Source: an uncultured Bacteroidales bacterium (lineage in GTDB: Bacteria > Bacteroidota > Bacteroidia > Bacteroidales > Paludibacteraceae). Taken from it: a DNA stretch of 41,352 bases. Shown here piece after piece: positions 33,104 to 41,083 of the stretch. A program made the position numbers and the translations under genes. The notes under the pieces were generated by a model that worked only from the letters and a program-made list of their open reading frames with translations, had not been told where the DNA came from and made no database searches. The DNA lies in the NCBI GenBank assembly GCA_902782665.1, contig CACZOA010000086.1:1-41352 (forward strand), written 5' to 3'. Position 1 is the first letter of the stretch. Each line of letters starts with the position of its first letter.

Positions 33104-33270
33104 ATCAATTCATAATTCACAATTCATAATGCATAATTATGGGGAATCACATCTGAGGAATTGGACCGTAGGGGCGATCCCTTGTGGTCGCCCAACGTTT
33201 GACAACGAATCCCAACCATGGCCTAGTTTAGCAGCCGTTTCCACGGTTGAAAAATAATAACATCAATTAT
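33104..33270 (+). repeat. Dispersed intergenic repeat, copy 3 (right of the DjlA-like gene)
   Basis: The order of blocks matches copy 2: AATTCATAATGCATAATTATG, GGGGAATCACATCTGAGGAATT, a palindrome GGGGCGATCCCTTGTGGTCGCCC-type stem at 33174-33193, core CGTTTGACAACGAATCCCAA (33196), CCATGGCC, GTTTAGCAGCCG and a CCGTTTCCACGG hairpin. This is the best-preserved copy of the GGGCGA...TCGCCC stem. Confidence 0.88.
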
Positions 33271-33481
33271 CGAATGATGTTTTCCCAAATCTTCCTACCA
33301 TGAAATTTAATTCTTAATTCTTAATTTTTAATTCCATAGCAAAAAATGTTAAGCCTTCTGGATTTTATGTTTAGTCTCAAATCAGCTACGTTAACACGTT
33401 GTGGGGAAAATGTGAATGGGCGAAAATGAGTGTTTCATAACTTTGCTATCGTTATTCTAAAACTAAAAAACAACTAATAGC
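33271..33481. other. Gene-free leader region of the GH5 gene
   Basis: Together with repeat copy 3 this makes a 378-base gene-free stretch. It holds AT-rich repeat words at 33305-33335 (AATTCTTAATTCTTAATTTTT) and the GH5 promoter at 33438-33445. Nothing else recognisable is seen. Confidence 0.5.
33438..33445 (+). promoter_or_regulatory. -7 box of the GH5 gene
   Basis: TAACTTTG matches TAnnTTTG exactly and is 36 bases before the ATG at 33482. The -33 element is poor, which may indicate an activator-dependent promoter. Confidence 0.55.
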
Positions 33482-34876
33482 ATGAAACACATTGCAAATG
33501 TATTAAAGACAGCATTGGGTGTAGCAGCGTCTTTTTGTTTAGCCAACTCTGCATTCGCAGGAAACTTGTCAGGCAAGTCGGCAAGCGATATTGCAAAAAT
33601 GATCCGTGTGGGCTGGAACCTTGGAAACTCTTTTGACGCTACCGGACAGGGAGCTAACGCAGAAGAAAGCTGGCATAATCCACGCACTACAAAAGAGATG
33701 ATCAACAAGGTTAAAGAGGCAGGTTTCAACGCTGTCCGTTTTCCTGTGTCGTGGAGTACTCACGTTTCCAATAACGGCCAATACCAGTTTGCTATCGACG
33801 GTCAGTGGATGGCTAGAGTGAAGGAGGTTGTGAACTATGCATACGATAATGATATGTTCGTGATCATCAACATCCACCACGACAACGATCAGTGGCACAT
33901 GTTGCCTACTAACCAGTATCTTGACCAATCTAAGAAGTATGTCACTGATGTCTGGACTCAAGTCGCTAGGGAGTTTGCTGATTACGACCAGCATCTGATC
34001 TTCGAGACTCTCAACGAACCTCGTGTAGTAGGTGACCCAAATGAATGGTATTTCGATTCTGCCAATCCAACTCAGTCAGTCAGTGAGGCAATCAGATGTA
34101 TCAACCAGATCAACCAGGCTGCTGTAGATGCCATCCGTAATGCTGGTGGCAACAACCTGGACAGATTGGTAGGATGTCCAGGTTATGTGGCGTCAATCGA
34201 TGGTCTGACAACATCTGGATTCTCAGTGCCTAACGATAAAGTGAGCAACAGACTTTGGCTTTCTGTCCACGCTTACACTCCATACGATTTCTGTATGAAT
34301 CCAGATATACAGGACCACTCTTGGCAACAAAAATACTACTACGATATCGAATGGCTTTACAATTCGTTGAGAGATAAGGTAATGACGAAAGGTTGTCCTG
34401 TATATATAGGTGAGACTTCTTCTTCCAACTACAACAATCTTGAAGACCGTAAACAATGGGAAAGATGTTTCTTCGGTTTTTCAAAGAACTATGGAATCCC
34501 TTGTTTCCTATGGGATAACAATTCCATTAATAACACCAATGGAGCTGAACGTCATGGATATCTTAACCGTAACGCACTTGAATGGTTTGAGCCTTCTCTA
34601 ATCCAAACTATCATGGAGACGTTGGGTTATAATCCATCTTCTGTAAAAGATGAAATTTCAAACGAATGGAATGCTTATGTGGAAGGCAAGTCTGTACGTA
34701 TCAAATCAAATGTCGAAATCAAGAATGTAGACGTGGTTTCTATCAACGGAACTAAAGTGGCAAGTCTTGTTTCTGGCGGAAACGAGTGTAAACTTGACGT
34801 CAATCATAACGGTGTTTACATCGCTGTGATCAACACAGAAAATGGAACTTCAGTAAAGAGAATCATTATCAAATAA
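33482..34876 (+). CDS. Secreted GH5 beta-glycanase with T9SS-type C-terminal domain
   Basis: The 464-aa enzyme is a retaining endo-beta-glycanase, likely acting on cellulose, xyloglucan or similar beta-1,4-glucans. The signal peptide ends at AFA (26). Barrel motifs are RVGWNLGNSFDA (42-53), AVRFPVSW (84-91), NIHHDND, FETLNEPR with acid/base Glu179, HAYTPYDF (263-270) and VYIGETSSSN with nucleophile Glu311. The spacing and the HAYTPYDF block suggest subfamily GH5_4, but GH5_2 is not excluded. Residues about 395-464 (VRIKSNVEIKNVDVVSINGT ... GVYIAVINTENG) have the pattern of type A T9SS sorting domains, so it should be secreted and surface-attached. It stands alone with its own promoter and terminator; no SusC/SusD genes are next to it. 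Confidence 0.93.
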   Translation: MKHIANVLKTALGVAASFCLANSAFAGNLSGKSASDIAKMIRVGWNLGNSFDATGQGANAEESWHNPRTTKEMINKVKEAGFNAVRFPVSWSTHVSNNGQYQFAIDGQWMARVKEVVNYAYDNDMFVIINIHHDNDQWHMLPTNQYLDQSKKYVTDVWTQVAREFADYDQHLIFETLNEPRVVGDPNEWYFDSANPTQSVSEAIRCINQINQAAVDAIRNAGGNNLDRLVGCPGYVASIDGLTTSGFSVPNDKVSNRLWLSVHAYTPYDFCMNPDIQDHSWQQKYYYDIEWLYNSLRDKVMTKGCPVYIGETSSSNYNNLEDRKQWERCFFGFSKNYGIPCFLWDNNSINNTNGAERHGYLNRNALEWFEPSLIQTIMETLGYNPSSVKDEISNEWNAYVEGKSVRIKSNVEIKNVDVVSINGTKVASLVSGGNECKLDVNHNGVYIAVINTENGTSVKRIIIK

Positions 34877-34921
34877 AACAAATACTATAAACAACTACTT
34901 TTTTACAACAACGTTTTTTGA

Positions 34922-34952
34922 GGGAGATGGTGAGAACCATCTCCTTTTTTTT
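34922..34952 (+). terminator. Terminator of the GH5 gene
   Basis: GGAGATGG (34923-34930) pairs with CCATCTCC (34937-34944) around TGAGAA, followed by eight T. Confidence 0.92.
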
Positions 34953-35018
34953 GACTTATATACAAACAACAATGATATATAAAATGGCAGAATGATAGCT
35001 TAAAAAGCAAAAAACAAA

Positions 35019-35050
35019 AAAACACAGAGAATATAAGTTCTCTGTGTTTT
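35019..35050 (-). terminator. Terminator of the small TerB gene
   Basis: AAAACACAGAGAA pairs with TTCTCTGTGTTTT over 13 bases around TATAAG. On the minus strand it is followed by TTTTTTGTTTTTTG, fitting the 35079-35486 gene; it may also back up the GH5 terminator. Confidence 0.88.
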
Positions 35051-35078
35051 ATGATTAGAAAGAAAAAGTCAGACTGAA

Positions 35079-35486
35079 TCAATCTTTTTTGCCTGAATTT
35101 GTCTCGTTACCTTCAATTTCAATCTGAGGGTTATTTTGGCAGACAGATGCTATTGCAAGTACAAATGCAGCCTGAGGTAATCCAAATGCGGCATTGATCT
35201 TGTTGAGGAATTCAACCTCTTTCATCTTAAGTTTATTGTCCGCTAATGCTACAAGAATACAAGCCTGCATTATCACAAGTTTATTTTCTGCAGCGACACT
35301 TCTGGCGATTGCCTCTGCGGAGTCGTGTTGATACATCTTAGTTTTTATTGCTTTTGCCACAGCTTCAGTGTCCAATTTTAAACCTTCTGCCAACAAAACA
35401 ATTGTATCAATTTCCTTTTGAGACATCTCTCGGTCGGCTTTCACTGTAGCTACAGTCAGTGTCACAAATTGCTCTAAAAAATCCAT
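35079..35486 (-). CDS. Small TerB-like (tellurite resistance TerB family) protein
   Basis: The 135-aa cytoplasmic protein is all helix, with two TerB half-repeats: FVTLTVATVKADREMSQKEI near residue 7-26, and ACILVALADNKLKMKEVEFL near 75-94. In canonical TerB the conserved Asp/Glu residues at these turns bind metal; here ADREMSQKE and ADNKLKMKE keep most of them. The length is close to standalone TerB proteins (about 140-150 aa). It has no membrane segment, unlike the other TerB-like proteins in this window. No TerC, TerD or other ter genes are present, so tellurite resistance itself should not be assumed. It is a single gene with its own terminator. Confidence 0.82.
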   Translation of the reverse strand: MDFLEQFVTLTVATVKADREMSQKEIDTIVLLAEGLKLDTEAVAKAIKTKMYQHDSAEAIARSVAAENKLVIMQACILVALADNKLKMKEVEFLNKINAAFGLPQAAFVLAIASVCQNNPQIEIEGNETNSGKKD

Positions 35487-35623
35487 ATCTAATATAATTA
35501 TTAGGTTAATACTCTATTTTTAATTCAATTCAGTACTTAATTCAAAATGTTCATACAACCATGCAGTTTTTCTGTCGAATAGCATATATCAGCTAACAGA
35601 TATTAACAATTCGCATGAATTTA

Positions 35624-36418
35624 TCAACTTTTTAGTTTTTTTGCCCATCCTTGGTTAATCAACATATCCATTGCAGCTTCATAACCAATCTTGAAAATTT
35701 CATCGGCTTTATCCGTTCCGAACATACCGTATTTGCATGCTTTCTCAGTGTTGATTATCATATCACATACAGCCTTTTCCGACTCTGTACTGCTTCCATT
35801 TATCACAAGGTCGAAGACACGGTTGGATACGGAAGCGATTCCTGTCGTCACCTCCTGACGGCATATCGGATTAACATGTATGCCTACCAAATACTCACAA
35901 TCATCTCTCAAGACAGTCGCCGCGATATTGCTCATGATACCACCGTCGATATATAATTTACCGTCTATCTTGACTGGATTAAACAACAATGGCACACTTG
36001 AAGAGGCTATAAGCGGCTCGATAAGTTCTCCTGATGAAAAATATGCTGTATGCCCCTCTATCAAATCTGTCGCAGAAACAACAATAGGAATATTCAGATC
36101 CTCAAACGTACGTGAACGCATCATATTCTTCAATTTCTCCTTAAACGGACGTACAGCGGTCAATCCACCACCTTTGCCCTTAAAGATGTTGAAATTGAAG
36201 TCTACCATATCAAAAAACTTCGCTTTCTTGAAAAACGCAAGGATTTGCTCCACCGAGTTTCCATCGGCGTATAAAGCAGCGATGAGTGAGCCTGCACTCA
36301 CTCCCGACATCACATTTATTTCTATTCCATTCTCCTCGAATGCTTTTATCGCACCCAAGTGAGCAAGACCCTTTACCGAGCCTCCACTTAACGCCAAACC
36401 AACCTTATATTTCCTCAT
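35624..36418 (-). CDS. Patatin-like phospholipase (RssA/YchK type)
   Basis: The 264-aa protein is a predicted lipid acyl hydrolase with a Ser-Asp dyad. Motifs are LALSGGSVKGLAHLG with oxyanion glycines at 12-17, SGVSAGSL with nucleophile Ser41, and YIDGGIMSN with Asp158 in the DGG motif. No signal peptide is visible, so it acts inside the cell or on the inner membrane. Length fits the short bacterial RssA/YchK group rather than the longer surface patatin-BamA fusions. The gene follows the carboxylesterase by 38 bases and probably belongs to the same minus-strand operon, grouping two hydrolases of ester bonds. Confidence 0.92.
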   Translation of the reverse strand: MRKYKVGLALSGGSVKGLAHLGAIKAFEENGIEINVMSGVSAGSLIAALYADGNSVEQILAFFKKAKFFDMVDFNFNIFKGKGGGLTAVRPFKEKLKNMMRSRTFEDLNIPIVVSATDLIEGHTAYFSSGELIEPLIASSSVPLLFNPVKIDGKLYIDGGIMSNIAATVLRDDCEYLVGIHVNPICRQEVTTGIASVSNRVFDLVINGSSTESEKAVCDMIINTEKACKYGMFGTDKADEIFKIGYEAAMDMLINQGWAKKLKS

Positions 36419-36456
36419 ACCCTAACTATAATCTAATCCCCTCCTAACAAAACTTT

Positions 36457-37971
36457 TTATTTTCTCACAAAGAAATGTCGTTCTCCCTGAAGTTTCTGCA
36501 TCGTCTCTTCATCCTGATCCTTTATGCAAGAATCTGTTTTCCCGAAATTCATACAGTTTCTATCTGTCGACGTGTATTTATGCCATACCACATCCATAGG
36601 ATAATCGCTATCGTGAGTATAGTTGGGATTTCCACTCCAAATGAAATTACCCCAATATTTTCGCATGCGTTTTCCAACTTCTGCAGCTGTAGACTGATCT
36701 CCAAAATACAATGGCATCCTGAACCATGGTTTCATATTGCCAAAAAGAAGAGGCAATTCCGCCACATGACATGCACCCCAACCGAACAAACGGAATATCA
36801 CTGGAGCGTAGTTGAACTGATATACATATACAGGATTGTTGACAGAGATAGCGTCCGCCACATTATATTTCTGGACCTTATACATGATATCGCCGGCAAT
36901 GTCGCAGAAATCTTGTGTCTTAGGATTCTTTGAGTACGCGTCCATAACTTTCTGACGGTATTCCTCCGAGAAACTTGGGAAAATTCTTCTCATCACCTCT
37001 TCACGCTTAAAGCCTTTCATCACACTTCCGAATACTCTCGCCTCGTTGGCATTGGAACCGATCAATATTGGCTTGCCTAAATCAGCGAATGATGATGTCG
37101 ACGGAAATTCTTTTAGATATTCGCCATCCACAACTGGGTTGATGCTGCAAATTCCAAATTTTCTGTCTCTTACATAAGAGTCTATGGATTTGACCACTTT
37201 TGTAAGCTGTTTATAGTCGTATTTATTGATCTCATCAATGTTAGAAACCCCTGCAAACTCCAAATATTTCTTAGCTATTTCAGTCGCCTCCTCTGGAGTG
37301 TAAAATGACTCCAAACAAGCACTTTGGGAAATGACTTTATGGAATAAATCCTTAGCCGACGGCACACACATCATCGCTACAGCAAGCGCTGCTCCAGCCG
37401 ACTCTCCCCATAATGTCACATTATTGATATCTCCACCATAACTGTCGATATTGCGTCTTACCCAACGCAACGCCATCTCTATGTCTTTAAGTCCAAGATT
37501 GGATTCAAACTTGTCTGATATTCCGGTCAAATACAAGAACCCGTGTAAGCCAAGACGGTAATTTACAGTCACCACAATACAGCTGTTTTCAACTGCAAAC
37601 GTCTCTGCATCATACAAACCACGTTTTCCATGCTTAGCTACAGTTCCCTTGCATCCTCCATGCACATACGAACCACCAAACAACCATACGACAACAGGAA
37701 GTTTGATTCCAAGAGATACACATTTAGGAACATATACATTCAGATACAGACAATCTTCACTGCACCCAAAGTACATAGGATGCTGAATAGGATCATTGGC
37801 AAACTTAGTGGCATCAAGTTCACCAAACCATTCCTGCTTCTCAATCGGAGCCTTAAATTGCAGATTTCCAACAGGTGCTTCTGCATAAGGTACACCAAGA
37901 TATTTGATACACGAATCCTTTAAGCGGCCTTTTACTTTGCCTTGTGGGGTTATAAGTACAAAATTATCCAT
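36457..37971 (-). CDS. Type-B carboxylesterase
   Basis: The 504-aa protein is an alpha/beta hydrolase of the carboxylesterase/cholinesterase family. It shows YLGVPYAEAPVGNLQFKAP near the start, SEDCLYLNVYVP (71-82), the oxyanion-hole WLFGGSYVHGG and the nucleophile elbow LWGESAGAA with Ser191. The catalytic His is likely in GACHVAELPLLFG. Unlike many Bacteroidales homologs it has no signal peptide (MDNFVLITPQGKVKG), so it seems cytoplasmic. The gene is 20 bases downstream of the rRNA/tRNA methyltransferase gene and 38 bases upstream of the patatin, so the three are likely co-transcribed. Substrate not deducible; acyl or acetyl esters of small molecules are possible. Confidence 0.92.
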   Translation of the reverse strand: MDNFVLITPQGKVKGRLKDSCIKYLGVPYAEAPVGNLQFKAPIEKQEWFGELDATKFANDPIQHPMYFGCSEDCLYLNVYVPKCVSLGIKLPVVVWLFGGSYVHGGCKGTVAKHGKRGLYDAETFAVENSCIVVTVNYRLGLHGFLYLTGISDKFESNLGLKDIEMALRWVRRNIDSYGGDINNVTLWGESAGAALAVAMMCVPSAKDLFHKVISQSACLESFYTPEEATEIAKKYLEFAGVSNIDEINKYDYKQLTKVVKSIDSYVRDRKFGICSINPVVDGEYLKEFPSTSSFADLGKPILIGSNANEARVFGSVMKGFKREEVMRRIFPSFSEEYRQKVMDAYSKNPKTQDFCDIAGDIMYKVQKYNVADAISVNNPVYVYQFNYAPVIFRLFGWGACHVAELPLLFGNMKPWFRMPLYFGDQSTAAEVGKRMRKYWGNFIWSGNPNYTHDSDYPMDVVWHKYTSTDRNCMNFGKTDSCIKDQDEETMQKLQGERHFFVRK

Positions 37972-37991
37972 CTTCTCTAAAATATTTAGGT

Positions 37992-38747
37992 TTATCTGCG
38001 ACGGAATTCCGCACAGACGATAGCTGTAGCAACCGACACATTAAGAGATTCCGATGTCGATACTCCAACAGGATAGTTAGGTATATATAGACGGTGGTCA
38101 GACAGATTGTCTATCTCTGGAGTCACACCATTACCTTCGTTTCCCATGACGATGACTCCATTTGAAGTCAATTCCGTCTCATACATATTTTTTCCATCCA
38201 GGAATGTGCCATAAATCGGCATCTTATATTGATCTTTCAATGTCTGCAAAACAGATGGCAAATCAACATAACTTACTGATACCCTTGCTATTGCACCCAT
38301 TGTTGCTTGGATGGTTTTGGGGTTATATACATCAGCGGTCTGATGCGAGCAAAGCACAGTGTTGATGCCAAACCAATCCGCAATTCTCAATATCGTGCCT
38401 ACATTCCCAGGATCCTGCACTCCGTCGAGAGCCAATAACAAAGATTTGGAAATCGACGCGAAATCAAGTCTACGCTGAGGCATTTTCAACAGTGCCAATG
38501 CTTTTGGTGGCGACTGCAACTGCGTCATCTTTTCGATTTCAGCATGTGAAGCCTTCTCAACATGACTTTTTGTCAAAGCCTGGATTTCATCATATGCCTC
38601 TTCTGTGGCACAGACAAATTCTGCTTCAAAATACGGAAGTATGTCACGCAAAATCTTCACACCTTCAGCTAAAAACAGTTGGTGTTCATCACGCGTCTTC
38701 TTCTTTCCAAAAGAATAGACAAATTTTATCTGATTCTTTGAAATCAC
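37992..38747 (-). CDS. SpoU/TrmH-family RNA 2'-O-methyltransferase
   Basis: The 251-aa enzyme methylates a ribose 2'-OH in tRNA or rRNA using S-adenosylmethionine bound in a trefoil knot. N-terminal residues 1-95 form the substrate-binding domain (EHQLFLAEGVKILRD). The SpoU domain has motif 1 DGVQDPGNVGTILRIADWFG, motif 2 VIVMGNEGNGV and motif 3 IPNYPVGVSTSESLNVSVA at the end. Length fits the RlmB/TsnR-like group. It lies between the FKBP-type lipoprotein gene (78 bases upstream) and the carboxylesterase (20 bases downstream). The exact target base cannot be told from sequence. Confidence 0.92.
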   Translation of the reverse strand: MISKNQIKFVYSFGKKKTRDEHQLFLAEGVKILRDILPYFEAEFVCATEEAYDEIQALTKSHVEKASHAEIEKMTQLQSPPKALALLKMPQRRLDFASISKSLLLALDGVQDPGNVGTILRIADWFGINTVLCSHQTADVYNPKTIQATMGAIARVSVSYVDLPSVLQTLKDQYKMPIYGTFLDGKNMYETELTSNGVIVMGNEGNGVTPEIDNLSDHRLYIPNYPVGVSTSESLNVSVATAIVCAEFRRR

Positions 38748-38825
38748 TCCCGTAACAATTTATCTTAACTTAAACTTGAGAAATCGCAAATTAAAGCATT
38801 ATGGCTCATTACATTAAGAGAACCA

Positions 38826-39398
38826 TCACTCTACATTCATAAGTCGTATATCATACAACATAGGAAGGTATTTCAATTGCTTCTGTGTATATCCACCCTC
38901 CAATGAAGAAGAATACTGATTGCCGATTTTGAAAGAAATGACAGCCTCACATTCTCCACCTTTATTCAAATACTGCACTGATTCTTGGAAACCTGTTCCA
39001 TAGACATCAGATGTACTTCCTGACAAAAACAATTTGATAGGATTCGGAGAGTTTTTTTCCATAGCACTGTAAATCATCTGACCATTCAAATCCTTGGCTG
39101 AATAACGGACATATATAGTAGATGAAACTTTAGGCTTTGTTGCAGTAGTATCTCCCAACGATACCTGATGATAGTACAATCCAGGTGAAGAACGGTAGAA
39201 AATTTTCCTATTGTTTGAATCAAGCCATTCTCCTGTTACAGTCGCAGGCTTTTCATGAACAATGACCGCATTTATATTTTTGAAATACTTATCTATAGCC
39301 TCATTCTCAGCATCAACATAATCTGCATAAGTATCTGTCCTGCATGACAATAACGACAAAGATGCCACCAAAAGTATTATTGCGTTTTTCAACTTCAT
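38826..39398 (-). CDS. DUF4827/FKBP-like lipoprotein
   Basis: The 190-aa protein has a lipoprotein signal ending SLLSC (Cys19). The body reads DAENEAIDKYFKNINAVIVH, then STIYVRYSAKDLNGQMI and GTGFQESVQYLNKGGECEAVISF, then QLKYLPMLYDIRLM. The last parts mimic the FKBP fold (VxxxY, G..E.....G), but key aromatic active-site residues are not evident. This matches DUF4827-type lipoproteins found next to FKBP and DHH genes in Bacteroidales. It is probably a periplasmic or outer-membrane folding factor relative without assured isomerase activity. It follows the FKBP gene by 9 bases in one operon with nrnA. Confidence 0.78.
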   Translation of the reverse strand: MKLKNAIILLVASLSLLSCRTDTYADYVDAENEAIDKYFKNINAVIVHEKPATVTGEWLDSNNRKIFYRSSPGLYYHQVSLGDTTATKPKVSSTIYVRYSAKDLNGQMIYSAMEKNSPNPIKLFLSGSTSDVYGTGFQESVQYLNKGGECEAVISFKIGNQYSSSLEGGYTQKQLKYLPMLYDIRLMNVE

Positions 39399-39407
39399 AT
39401 CTTAATA

Positions 39408-39950
39408 TTATTTATTCTTTTGTATATCAACAACCATTAATGTAATACGGCAATAGATCGGAGTACGTGAAGCTATACACTGCCCTTTTCCGACAACACC
39501 ATAAGCCAAATACGACGGAATGATAAATTCTCCTGTCTCTCCCTGATGAAGCATCAAGACTGCCTCGTCCATACCTCTTGGAAGATCACCTGTACCAATG
39601 TTTACAATCTCCGTACGATCGGTATAATTACTACAAAATTCGGTTGCATCAAATGCTCTCAACGAATATGTAATTTTCACACCCTGCTGTCTCTTAGCCT
39701 TCTCTCCACTTGGATTGGACGAAAGAATCTTATATCTGATTCCTATATTGGTAGTGTCCAGATCAAGTTTCATAGAGTCGACATACTGGCGGATATATTC
39801 ATCCTCAATCTCCACCAACCCACGGTTTGCTTCCATTATATTGGCATCCGTATGGTCGACCGGCTTCTTGTTCATCGGCACCTGGGCTGGTTTCTCAGCA
39901 CATGCGACACACAAACAAGCAAGTATAAAAATTACAATATTTCTGATCAT
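39408..39950 (-). CDS. FKBP-type peptidyl-prolyl isomerase lipoprotein, GldI-like
   Basis: The 180-aa protein has a lipoprotein signal (MIRNIVIFILACLCVACAEK; Cys17 in VAC). An N-terminal helix region (EIEDEYIRQYVDSMKLDLD) precedes an FKBP domain at about 65-178: GIRYKILSSNP, GVKITYSLRAFD, LPRGMDEAVLMLHQGETGEFIIPSYLAYG and YCRITLMVVDIQK. Proline-isomerase lipoproteins of this layout include GldI, an accessory of gliding and T9SS in Bacteroidota. Since a T9SS cargo (GH5) is in this window a T9SS link is possible, but other envelope folding roles are equally likely. Its start overlaps the nrnA stop by 4 bases, so translation is coupled. Confidence 0.85.
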   Translation of the reverse strand: MIRNIVIFILACLCVACAEKPAQVPMNKKPVDHTDANIMEANRGLVEIEDEYIRQYVDSMKLDLDTTNIGIRYKILSSNPSGEKAKRQQGVKITYSLRAFDATEFCSNYTDRTEIVNIGTGDLPRGMDEAVLMLHQGETGEFIIPSYLAYGVVGKGQCIASRTPIYCRITLMVVDIQKNK

Positions 39951-41002
39951 TTGTATTCCTCTTTACTTAACTCCTGATCAATCATCGCCTTATATTTAGG
40001 CAAAGCATTATTGAATTTCTTGATTGCCTCGTCAAGAGTCATGTCAGTAGTCGACGCTCCTGCTGCATTCACATGTCCGCCACCATCAAACAATTCTGCT
40101 GCGATATCGTTAGCTCTTACATCTCCACGTGAACGAAGAGAAATCTTGATCTTTCCATCCTCCTCTTTGAAAAAAGCCGACAAAACCACTCCCTTGATTG
40201 ACAACGGAATATTTACAAATCCCTCAGAATCACCCTTCTGATAATTGAAGCGAGTCAACTCTTCATTTGTAAGAGACATGACACTGACTCCCATCTTCTC
40301 GTCGACAACCATCTTCTCACTCAATGCATAACCCTCTAGTTTCAAACGGCTTACAGAGAAATTACTATTGATTCTGCGGTAGATATAATCTTTGTCGATC
40401 TCCTTTTTAAGCAATTCCGAAATGATGGAATATATCTCTGGAGAATTAGAGTTATATGTGAATGCACCTGTATCTGTCATCATACCTGTGTAGACACAAG
40501 TGGCAATCTTTTTCTCAATCTCAGGAGCATATCCCATTCTACAGATCAGACGGAATATCATCTCCGAAGTAGATGAGATATTAGGATAAGAAATGATTAC
40601 ATCGGCGAAATTGCCAGGATTAGTGTGATGGTCGATCATCACTTTCTGCGCTTTGGCATCAGCGACGTCAATACCCATGGCATCTATTCTCGACAAAGTA
40701 TTGAAATCCAACGCCATAATCAAATCTGCATTGGCAATCAACTCCTTGCTGATCTTCGTCTGCTCTTTATAAACAAGAATTTCATCCGCCGCTGGAAGCC
40801 ATTTCAAAAAACCTGGCATTTCATTGGGAACAATCACAACAGCACCTTTACCAAGCTGACGTAAAAAATGACAAATAGCCAATGATGATCCAATTGCATC
40901 ACCATCTGGAGAAACATGTGTTGTGATAACCACGTTCTCTGCGTCCAAAATCCTTTCTTTTGCAGCTTGAATAAGCTCCTCGTCAATAATTTTAGTAATC
41001 AT
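39947..41002 (-). CDS. nrnA: DHH-family phosphoesterase (NrnA/bifunctional oligoribonuclease type)
   Basis: The 351-aa enzyme hydrolyses short RNA oligonucleotides and possibly 3'-phosphoadenosine 5'-phosphate with manganese. DHH-domain motifs: THVSPDGDAIGSSLA (28-41, Asp33, Asp35), MALDFN with Asp99, and VMIDHHTNPG with the DHH at 124-126. The C-terminal DHHA1 domain ends with LFDGGGHVNAAGAS, the substrate-binding GGGH motif. Length is typical. It heads an operon with two FKBP-like lipoproteins, with a -7 box 24 bases before the ATG. The linkage of an RNA-degrading enzyme with periplasmic folding factors is positional and its meaning unknown. Confidence 0.93.
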   Translation of the reverse strand: MITKIIDEELIQAAKERILDAENVVITTHVSPDGDAIGSSLAICHFLRQLGKGAVVIVPNEMPGFLKWLPAADEILVYKEQTKISKELIANADLIMALDFNTLSRIDAMGIDVADAKAQKVMIDHHTNPGNFADVIISYPNISSTSEMIFRLICRMGYAPEIEKKIATCVYTGMMTDTGAFTYNSNSPEIYSIISELLKKEIDKDYIYRRINSNFSVSRLKLEGYALSEKMVVDEKMGVSVMSLTNEELTRFNYQKGDSEGFVNIPLSIKGVVLSAFFKEEDGKIKISLRSRGDVRANDIAAELFDGGGHVNAAGASTTDMTLDEAIKKFNNALPKYKAMIDQELSKEEYK

Positions 41003-41025
41003 ATTAACTCACCTTTTTACGGGTG

Positions 41026-41033
41026 CAAAATTA
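41026..41033 (-). promoter_or_regulatory. -7 box of the nrnA operon
   Basis: Minus strand reads TAATTTTG, an exact TAnnTTTG match, 23 bases before the ATG at 41002; a GTTG 22 bases upstream is a weak -33. It could serve genes down to the patatin, since no terminator is seen until after 35624. Confidence 0.55.
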
Positions 41034-41083
41034 ATAAAATATTCGCAATGTTTTACAACATCAATATCAATATATTTACCACC

